The notes under the pieces are model-generated. The model was given only the letters and a program-made list of their open reading frames with translations, had not been told where the DNA came from and did not search any database. Source: Lutraria lutraria (Eukaryota; Mollusca; Bivalvia; Venerida; Mactridae). From it: DNA of 64,000 nt. How positions within the stretch are numbered: position 1 is the stretch's first letter; each line of letters begins with the position of its first letter. This document shows, piece after piece, positions 1-9,400 of this stretch. The DNA lies in NCBI GenBank assembly GCA_964023205.1, contig OZ026835.1, positions 36,191,380 to 36,255,379 on the forward strand. Reading direction: 5' to 3'. Both the position numbers and the translations under genes were made by a program.

Positions 1-32
1 AACAGCTGCAACAGTAAAGTAATGAAACAGAC

Positions 33-203
33 CTGTCTCTTTTTAATCTCTTCTTTTTTCTGTTCAACAAATTTAGCAGGAATTCCACCAATGTTATCTT
101 GAGCACTACACAAGAGTTCCCATAGTTCACCCATAAACACACGTGAATTCTTGGCATTCAGAAATCCAGTCAAGTTGATCTGCATCTCCTTCGGATCTGG
201 ATA
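33..203 (-). CDS. SRRM1: SRRM1 coding exon 4 (PWI domain, second half)
   Basis: This 171-nt exon encodes 57 residues from YPDPKEMQINLTGFLN to QKKEEIKKRQ, completing the PWI domain and entering the basic linker. The acceptor is attgtag and the donor gtctgt; both ends are phase 0. The next exon lies outside the window. Confidence 0.94.
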
Positions 204-3200
204 CTACAATGAAACATGGGAAGAAAACGCTGCATGACTATGTGTGCAAAAAATATACATAAAATATACAGTGTTTATCCTGAAATAACCAAGTCTTAAT
301 GTTAAAAAGTATCATCTATAAGCCAAAAGCTAGTGCCATCTAAAGAATGACCCAAATAGTGTGACATGATAGCAACTGTTACACTATAAAACAAGTTACA
401 TCCTTGTTGGACGATGAACTGATGTGAGCACTATTCATCCCAAGTTAGTTGAACACCTAAGATTTTAGCTGAATCTGATAAACAAATATCTAAATTCAAC
501 TAAAAATTATGTTATGTCAAAAAGGTACTTGCCCATAGAAAAATAATACAATTGTAACAAAAATAGGAAGTCGTAATATCTTATTTTAAGTAGAAGACCT
601 TACAAAAAAACAGGAAATAAACAACAAATAAAGAAAAACATTATCATCAATGAAGTCAGTACCTGCTTATAACTTAATTACTACAGTCTACAAATTAATC
701 AATACATTACAGAGTTTTGATTAACAACTACTGTAATAATTAATGATACAGCTTTGTTTGTAGCTTTTTGTAGGAACTTATGTATAGGCTTCAATATATA
801 GCATATTGATTTATAAAAGACTTCTTTATACTTCTTTAAAACACTACAACCTTTATAAGGGTATTGCAGCTCCTGAAATGTCAAAAATAAAGTTCTACAA
901 AGTGCAAAGGACAAAAATAAAAACTTAAGCAATGTGTTCTGTCTGATGACAGTTGAACACCTGGTAAATGTGATGTGAGCAGGTACAAGTATCTAGAGCC
1001 TGTGTTGTACAAGACTAGTACATCTGTACTCAATATAGCGATATTTCAAAATTGCAAGGACATGTCTAAAAAAGGTTATAGGTAGAAAATTGAGAATATG
1101 CATCTTCACATTAAACATAGGGAGGAAAGAAGGAGCTTAAATAAGTTATCAGTATTTGCATAATACATGTTTATGTAGTCACATAATAAGTAAATTCCAT
1201 ACCTCAATTTTATCTTTTTATAATACATGTTACCACAACAAATGTGTTTGGAAGAAAAATCCATCTTAACTTAAGAAGTAAATATAAAGTGGTGCCCTAG
1301 CTATAGACTATAGTTTTGTTTTCATTTATTTGGATTGTCCAAGATAAAACAAAGGAAGACTAATTCACCAAAGATAAGTTCTCTCAGTGTAAATAAAATT
1401 ATTTCCAAAGTGAACAATTTAAATCTGACTTAGAAATGATGTACATTCAAATCAATCTTATTTTATTAGTTTGTAGTAAAAATTTGCTTGGATTCTGCAT
1501 TTGGCATGTTAAAAATTGGAATAAAATTTATACAAACCAATTCATTTGGTGATTTTCTATGTGATCCCATTCCATATATGATAATGCATTTTATCTCGAT
1601 TCTCGCTGTACTGAGAGAGAGCAAATCCTTGACTGGACTCGTAAATTCATCAAGGCGATCGAATTATTAAGATCAGCTCTGATATTAAATGGAAACAGTC
1701 AACAATAAGTACAAGCTAATCTTAATTTTTAAACTAAATTATAAAAACTTAACCCTACTCCATTTTAGCAGAAAGTAAGTTTACGAAATATAAGGAGAAA
1801 ATGCTGTATTGCTTAGCAGATAATTAATGAAGAAATCTTATATGGCATACATTAGCTAAATGATCGACAATTCAAGAAACCTGCAGACTAAAACCTAGGG
1901 GCAAACACTGAATACATTATACATTAATGTGACAACAAAAATCTGACAATGAAAGAAATAATTGAAACCATCTTACTGGGGCAGGAAAATAGACCAAGAC
2001 AAATATTTCATGAAAAAAATATAGACACTAGAGTTCTCAACCTTGTCTGGGTGATATATGAAACAACTAATCCAACATAAAAATGGTTAATAGCAGTAGC
2101 TTGAAGATGTGTTAATCAAAAGAGACAAGTAACATGTAAGTCAAGTTAGCACTTGAATCATACAAATAATCGGGACTGTATTTATTTTTTTAATGAAGAA
2201 CAGTAACTGTTACTCCAAACCTTGCACTGAATACACTAGCACTTATAGATAGTCCAAAAGGGTAAGCAAACACTGTCATCTTTATAACAATCATACATAC
2301 ATACATACATACAAATTCATTAGAATAAAAAGCATAAAGTGTTTAGGGATAACTTCAATGTAAACAAAACTGTAAAGACTCTGTTACCCTTTGATCAAGT
2401 TGATTATAAACAAATTCAATGATAACATCATCCTCCAAGCCGAGCAATTCTGTAATCCTTGTTGCAATCCAAGGTTTCATTGTATCTACATTTACTTTTG
2501 TCAGATCAACCTGAAAAATAGACAAATCTAAAATATACTGTGGTATCACTTACTTTTGTGGTTTTCATGAGTAAGCTTGTCTAGGAATTCAAGTATGCAT
2601 GAATTAAGATGTTTGTATAATTACAAATATATCTGGAAAGACAAGTATATGAAATTTTTTAAAATCTTTATGCACCCATGAAAGGACTGACTTGAACAAT
2701 AACAACAAAATTTGGTGCCAACAAATAAAACCCCGGTATACTGCAACTTCAATATATCTTCTGTTTGTTTATTTGAGTTTTACTTTTACACCTCTTTTCA
2801 ACAGTCATATGAGGCGGACAGTTCATCTAACCATTGTTCCTGGGAAGAACCAGTACTAGACTTCCATCTTCCGTAAGCAACTGCTTACTTTCTCACATAA
2901 AGAGACATGGTCGGAAGTGGGGCTAAAACCCACGACCCTCTATCAGTGAGAGGTTACAGTAATTTGATGTTCGACCACGGAGGCAAGTCCAAAACGCTCT
3001 TCATCATGGTAGTGATACAAATTACAATTCATTTACAAATGCTTGCCAATTCCTTTTTATATCAAGGAAGTAGAAAAAAAAATTCTAAAATTAGAACTAG
3101 AGTTCTGGACCGTGGTTATCACAAAAATCAAAGAACAATAAGGCTTAAACTAAAATTAAGTTTGTTTGCCCTTTACCGACCGACCCGAAAAAATCATGCC

Positions 3201-5003
3201 GACTCGAAAATTTTTATTGCAAAATCTGGGAGAACTTTATTTTTATATTTGGAAAAATATAGATGTACTCGGTGCTTTCGATAAACATTTAAAGTAGGTA
3301 TCATTTGAAGTAATAAAGGAAAACAATAATATGTTAAGGCACTGACTGACTGACTGAGTACATGTTTATGGTTAATCAAAGCACACAATAAATGGTTGTA
3401 TGGTAGCAGAATACATAAAATGTACATAGAATGCTTCTAGATAGAAGTTTCATGCTAGGTAAAGGTCAAATTCAGGAATAAAATAAAATATTTTTCCTAC
3501 CTACTGACCCTCTTCTAAAATTCAGGGTCGGTAAAGGGCAAACAAACATATTTTTAATTTAGGCCTAACACTTTCATGCCTTGCAATAAGAAAATTCTTT
3601 TAGGTTAAATATCCAAATATTGACAGGTGTATTACAGAAACAAATCTACCCTTATTATACAGTTAGTAATTATCACTCTTTATACAATAATTATGTGCAA
3701 TATGGGTAAATAAAAGACCAACTAATTAAATTATTTGCATCAAATCAATTGCATTTGACTCAGTATAGTGGGCTTATTAATGTATACAAATTACAATTAT
3801 TGTTTATTTTATAAATCTATGAAAAGGAGAAACTGATATACAGGCCGTCCCTATTACCGCCTACCTAACTCTTTACCACTGTTAAAATGCACGACAGTAC
3901 AAGTCTGCACCATTAAATCCTCATAAGCTATTCTTCTTCTTGTCAAAAAACATAAAAATACTCTCAATAACAATAAAATAATACATCAACTGATCGCATT
4001 TCTTGACACACTGACGTCCATATTGATTTTTGCTTGATGACCTTATTACCGCCTATCGACCAATCAAATGCGAGATACGTAGTAACGCGGGAAATTCCTG
4101 CGTCAGTACTGAACTCCAACCAATGTGCAGACCATCTAGCATTTGCGGAAATATCAAAACTGTGTTTAAATAGATCTAATGCATAAAAATGCGACACATT
4201 TATATAGCAGTGTTAATTTGAATTGAATGCAAATGGCAGTATGAACGATAAATTGACATGATTGTAGATATGATATATATCATCAATGAAAAATGTTTTA
4301 AAGTCGTGGCAGGCAATATAAACAATAGTCTGGTTCCCTGCCGACAAATGCCAGGCGGAAACGGAAGTGGAGGCGACACGCATGTGCAAGTTACTGTTAT
4401 TACCCGGGCATCGGCGGTAATAGTGTCACCGCGGAAATAGGCATACAAGGGATATGTCCAAATAGGCAATTACTCAACATCATCCAGTTAGTTTTAAATT
4501 AAGAACTGACGCCCAAAAACCCTTCTTCAAACAGTTGGTGTGTAAAAATTTGTTATCAATGATAAATAGGTCACAATGAAATTATAAATGAATGCATGTC
4601 ATGGTAGAAAACAAAATATACCCTACCCTAGTTTCTACATTGTCTGCAAATTTCATTTGTTTCATTAATTTCTTTTTCTTGTCAGCAAATCTGTTATCCT
4701 GGTCAGCACTTGTGCCCTGAAAGACAAACAATCGAACATTATAATAAAATACATGCAGAAGTTCTTCAGTTAGAAGAGGTCAAGAAACGTTAAAACAACT
4801 TTCAAATCCAAGCTAACCGATTATATCGAAAGTCGGTCTAATCTCACTCGTTTTTTGCAAATCTAAGACGTTGTCGTCAAATGATTTACATGACCAAATA
4901 TGAAATCATCCTTTACGGACACTTTCTCGCTATTCTTAAGGCAGAAGGTATTCTATAGATCGAATAAAACGTGAATTACCTTGAAAAAACCTGCATCCGC
5001 CAT
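33..5003 (-). CDS. SRRM1: SRRM1, serine/arginine repetitive matrix protein 1, 5' portion (partial)
   Basis: SRRM1 (SRm160) is a nuclear co-activator of pre-mRNA splicing and mRNA 3'-end processing. Its N-terminal PWI domain binds nucleic acid, and its C-terminal part is a long RS-repeat tail. Four exons on the minus strand (5003-4980, 4716-4627, 2510-2388, 203-33) join entirely in phase 0 and encode the first 136 residues. The start MADAGFFK and the following GTSADQDNRF match the animal SRRM1 N-terminus (MDAGFFRGTSAEQDNRF). Residues 39-136 form the PWI domain, with VDLTKVN, MKPWI (the PWI signature, here PWI), GLEDDVIIEF, MQINLTGFLN and GGIP blocks. The ATG at 5003 is the only one in frame before the conserved GFF. 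The RS tail and stop codon lie beyond the left edge. The gene is divergent from MEAF6, with 1.36 kb between start codons. I am confident of the family and of all four splice junctions, each with GT and AG. Confidence 0.93.
2388..2510 (-). CDS. SRRM1: SRRM1 coding exon 3 (PWI domain, first half)
   Basis: This 123-nt exon encodes 41 residues from VDLTKVNVDTMKPWI to FVYNQLDQR, the first half of the PWI fold including the P-W-I motif. The acceptor is ttttcag and the donor gtaaca; both ends are phase 0. Confidence 0.95.
2795..2992 (-). mobile_element. tRNA-derived SINE-like repeat (degenerate)
   Basis: Read on the minus strand, the right-hand end has a decayed tRNA-type promoter: a box-A-like segment, then a box-B-like 'gtcgtgggttttagcccc'. 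The body is shared with other copies in the window (for example 11735-11870). It lies in SRRM1 intron 3. Confidence 0.45.
3140..3568. mobile_element. Foldback/MITE-like element, 'TTTGTTTG...TTAGGCCTAA' type
   Basis: The arms at 3140-3185 and 3523-3568 are inverted copies sharing a run with TTTGTTTGCCCTTTACCGAC and outer ends resembling TTAGGCCTAA. No coding capacity is visible inside. The ends resemble those of the 'GTTTCTGGTTAC' family found elsewhere in the window. It lies in SRRM1 intron 2. Confidence 0.6.
4627..4716 (-). CDS. SRRM1: SRRM1 coding exon 2
   Basis: This 90-nt exon encodes 30 residues beginning GTSADQDNRFADKKKK. The acceptor is tttcag and the donor gtaggg; both ends are phase 0. 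The lysine-rich stretch matches the linker before the PWI domain. Confidence 0.92.
4980..5003 (-). CDS. SRRM1: SRRM1 coding exon 1
   Basis: This exon encodes MADAGFFK (24 nt), preceded on the minus strand by ctgcaaag and followed by the donor gtaattcac. It ends in phase 0. Confidence 0.9.
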
Positions 5004-6361
5004 CTTTGCAGATCACCGGCCATACAGGAAGTGTATCCCACAATGCAACAGAAAAACCACGCGGCCTCCTGTAAAGGTACGGCCCATATGATTGAACTTG
5101 TGCTTTATGGTAAACTGATTCAGTACGTATGACCAGGTAGTTCTATTTAGAATTTAAATAAAACCACCTGGTTTTAGCGTTCCTTCCAAAATAACCGATA
5201 TCACAAGCTTATAACTAGATATATATATATGTTGTGTTTTTGTCAAGGACTTATATACATACATATGTATGTATGTATAAGTCCTTGGTTTTTGTTCGAT
5301 CTGTCATACATCAAATTACATTATTTAAAATGCCCAGTGTGTCAAAACAGGGATATGCTTTATTACGTACAATTAATCAGGGATGCATATATGTAATATA
5401 TAGATCTAGCATCCCTGGTACAATGTGATATATATTTATATAGCGTCCTGGTCAAAACAAGCACGAAAAGAGAAGAAATCTACAGATATATACGACAGAG
5501 AGCTCTAGCTATATAATGTACGTCTAATCCGGGACACAAATTACCTGAAACGGGATCAGGGACTATATCTTAGATTACATTAATTTATAATACAGATTAC
5601 ATAATTACAAGCAACATATTGCCCCTGGTTTAAATGTGGCATTTTCTCACGTCTATGGTCTGGACATAAGGATTTCAGCAAAGACTTATAATTATAAATT
5701 TAAATTGGCGCTTATAGTCAGTGTTGGACATTAGAATAAATATAATTAAGACTAATATTTATAATTTTCTGATGATTTATGAATTTATGCTGATGTTGTG
5801 TCCTAAGTTCTCCTTATGAAATCCATAGTAGGGATTGGTCCTTGTAAAATCTATTCCGAATAGGATTTGTTTGAAAGGTATTAATTTGAAAGAAAATAGC
5901 CTGACCTAGTGAAAGTACAAATTTATATAAACAACTAAAATATTGACATTTTAACCAGCAATCATATACGCATTATGAAGGACAGAGGAACGAATAACCA
6001 AAGACCGACACTATACATGTATAGGATCCTTAATTTTGTACCAGTGTCCTTTAATTTTGGATCTGTTCGTATTTGGTTCTACCATTTATGAGTTTTAGCA
6101 CGGATATGCTATACATATCACAGCATCGCTGGTTTTAGTGACCCACATCTGGGACCATTAGATGTCCCAGCCCTGATTTCCTACATTTCAACAAATTTAC
6201 ACATTATAACTTCTATATCAAAAACAATAGAATTGCATTTGGCAAGTGCCCGTATATTTTCTTTTTGAGACTCTTTCAACGAGTACAATCTTTTGTCACA
6301 GTCTGTAGGCGGGAAAGTTGCTTCCCTTGATGAGTCAGTCACGGATTACCGATCTTGGAAA
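5004..6361. promoter_or_regulatory. Divergent SRRM1/MEAF6 intergenic region
   Basis: This 1.36-kb region separates the start codons of two divergent genes and must contain both 5' UTRs and promoters. No TATA box is evident at the expected spacing. The first ~100 bases next to SRRM1 and the last ~60 next to MEAF6 are the less AT-rich parts. A perfect-looking hairpin lies at 5244-5287 (listed separately). Nothing else that looks like a gene was seen. Confidence 0.5.
5244..5287. repeat. Palindromic hairpin, GGACTTATA core
   Basis: The sequence reads CAAGGACTTATA at the left and TATAAGTCCTTG at the right, around a (CATA)n/(TATG)n centre, so it can fold into a long stem. A second, shorter copy with the same core is at 37630-37657. 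Confidence 0.6.
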
Positions 6362-6439
6362 ATGTCGAACGGGCGCGGATCCACAGCAGACACTCGTAAT
6401 GAATTAAACGAATTAGTTCGACGGAGGCGTGAAATAGCG
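6362..6439 (+). CDS. MEAF6: MEAF6 coding exon 1
   Basis: This 78-nt exon encodes 26 residues, from [16 protein letters not shown] to RRRREIA, with donor gtatgt. It holds the start of the Eaf6 coiled-coil region. ATG 6362 is the first in-frame start before the conserved DTRNEL. Confidence 0.9.
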
Positions 6440-9400
6440 GTATGTTACGAAACAACAAATCACTATTGATATATCATTGTATTTGTAGTATGATCACATT
6501 ATTGGTATTTTTATTTATTTGAGTTTTCACTTGAATAATATATTGCAAATGGCTAACTAGGTCAACGAATGACGTCATTTACTTTCCGGGTTTTCCAAAA
6601 TGGGGATTTCCTATTTCGTTCTCATGCACATTTTTTGTTTATCGCTTTTGAAGATTTTGATATTGATAAAAGATAATTATTACAGGTTACCGGTTACTCA
6701 GCTTATCGTCATATAGTGAAAGATTTTTAATCATTTTTATGAATAAGTGAGTAAATTAGTCTTAATTTTTATCCTCGAGTGCCCAAACTGCGCCAATCTA
6801 AGCTTTAGCTGTGAAATGCTACATTAATACACTACATATAATAGAAACTGTTTACTAACCACTTAATAATAACCAATTTACTTCAATACCAAGAAAAATC
6901 CTCCATCATAAATACGTTTCTACTACAAAGTAACATAAAACACATTGTGAGTCAAATAGATTGGCACCAATTTTCTTGGTCCTAACTGCGCCATGTGTGA
7001 GTGACGTCTTGACATTTACAATAATTTAGGCAAGATTATTCATGTTAATAGGTTTTTGAACGAATTTACTTAAAACAATGCATTGTCAACTTATAAGACT
7101 ATTTTATCGATTATGAGTAGATTTAAACCATAGTTTATTCCTCCTGTTTACAGTGAGGACTGAAAAAAATGTGTCACCTCTCCATACTTCTCCAATTTGA
7201 GCACTGTAATTTAATTAACCCATATTTTTAAGTTGTATTTCTCTCCTTTCATATTTTTACGTATGTCCACGTCTTCCTCCTATAACAATGCTTGAATGAG
7301 TGCGTCATTGAAATATTTTCTTGATCTTTGTATGTTCCGGGAGACAATTGAGAATAAAAAAATGGATTCAAATCACTTACCAAGCTTAATATCTACAAGG
7401 GATAAAAAAAGTAATAATAAGAATAGGCACAGCCTTAAAATACGACTATGGTCACGTGACTTTTATTGATGCAACAGGAAACATTACAAACGGTGCGTTC
7501 CAGACATTTTTACTCCAATAATTTGTGCATAAAAGGGACATTCTTCATGGAAACCATTTTGCATTAAGAAAAAACGCATAAAAACAGTTGAGTGAAATGA
7601 AATGGAATAATTTATATATTTGAATCGTATTTTCACACAAATATTCATCCTCGTTTATCTATTACGTCATAGAAAAAAAATTCACACGGTCACTGGCGCG
7701 TGCGGTAAAATCTCACGAGACTACGATAAAAACAAGAAAGATGGCGCAGTTAGGACATTGGCGCAGTTAGGACCTCTGACGATATAATATGAAAGTTCAT
7801 TAATTGAGTTAATTACTGACTGAAAGTACTTAGGGAATCTGAACTTTCAACGACTTGCACTGCAACAAGGAACGGGATCTAGTTTAACAATTGTATGACA
7901 GATTTAGTAAATCGTAGTACTTTGTCCTCATCAAAATTCATGTGTGCTGAAAGATTTACGGCTATGGAAGCTGAACTAGTATATAAGTTTCCCATCATTA
8001 TTTNNNNNNNNNNNNNNNNNNNNNNNNNNNNNNNNNNNNNNNNNNNNNNNNNNNNNNNNNNNNNNNNNNNNNNNNNNNNNNNNNNNNNNNNNNNNNNNNN
8101 NNNNNNNNNNNNNNNNNNNNNNNNNNNNNNNNNNNNNNNNNNNNNNNNNNNNNNNNNNNNNNNNNNNNNNNNNNNNNNNNNNNNNNNNNNNNNNNNNNNN
8201 NNNCTTGAATTAAATTCTTGATTCACATGTTAAAGTCATTTAAATTTAATCATAAAGCTATCAAGACTTCAAGGTACTATTTTTTATAACTGAATCTTAT
8301 CTGTAACTGGTATAGAACCCATAAAAAATTCTAGTTAACTTCCTGTCAGTATTATCACTGTATTTTTTTTGAAAACAGAAATACATTTTTTATTTATCAT
8401 ATTTATAATTATTTTCAGAAATACCAACAGTAAAGCAGACAAAAGAAACAGAAAATTTAAAGATGCTGACAGATTATTCTCAAAATCATCCGTTACTTCA
8501 GCTTCGGTAGGTTCCTATGTAAAACAAATATTTATAAGAGTATTTAACAAGTATTAGTTCATTCATGTTTCAACATTTCTTAGTGATGTGTACTGGATTT
8601 GAATTTGAAATGGTATTGAAAATGCTAGTGTGATAGTGTTGTATCATAAAACTTTATGTACCGGTACTATGCATTATTAACATCTTCTCCAGCCCTAAAA
8701 GTTGTTTGGATTACATTTACTTCAGTGCGATGACATCATGTGGTTGTCATCCTTTCACCAAAAATTTAGAAATTGCTGACAGAATTTAACTTATAAAACA
8801 GTAACTCGAAGGCTCAGCGCAACACTGTCGTAACTTGTTCTTATTTCAATATGAGTTACGACTCTGTTGCACTGAACCCTCAAGTTGGGTTTAATATCTT
8901 TTTCCTATGGACATATATTCAACCGACTTTAAACTTAAAGGGGCATGCCCAGGAACTGCTGTGTCTTTTTTTTCGTACACCAAAAAATGCGTTTATCACT
9001 TGTAAAAACAATTATTACCGAAAAGTCAAAGAAGAATGTGCCTTCAAAAATGGCCCTATAACGCACGCGTGGGTATTTGTATGTCGGTTTAAATAAAAGG
9101 CTTACAAGCCTTTTATTGACGGACAACGATATTTCCGATTCGTCTGAGAATTTAACTTAGCGTGCGCGCTGCCTTTCAAGCAGCAAAACAATGATATTTA
9201 CCTATAATTGATCGATAGATAAGCTTTATGTCGCAAACAATGAACATGACATGAGCAATACTTACCATTTCACAGTTTGTTGACATTTTTTTCCGCTTTT
9301 GACAGATCCGAAAGGGTCGAGTTATGAAAATGACGAATATTTTCTAAGGCGTAATCGGCAGGGTTTGGTAAATCTTGAAATGTGTATTTTGAGTCAAATA

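Noticed and set aside
3850..4440. Inverted 'ttaccgcc' / 'ggcggtaa' motifs in SRRM1 intron 2
   Set aside because: The matching arms are too short and no flanking duplication was found, so no element could be supported.
7879..8226. ORFs of 108-115 codons spanning the N gap
   Set aside because: Most of their length is undetermined sequence, and the readable ends do not match MEAF6.
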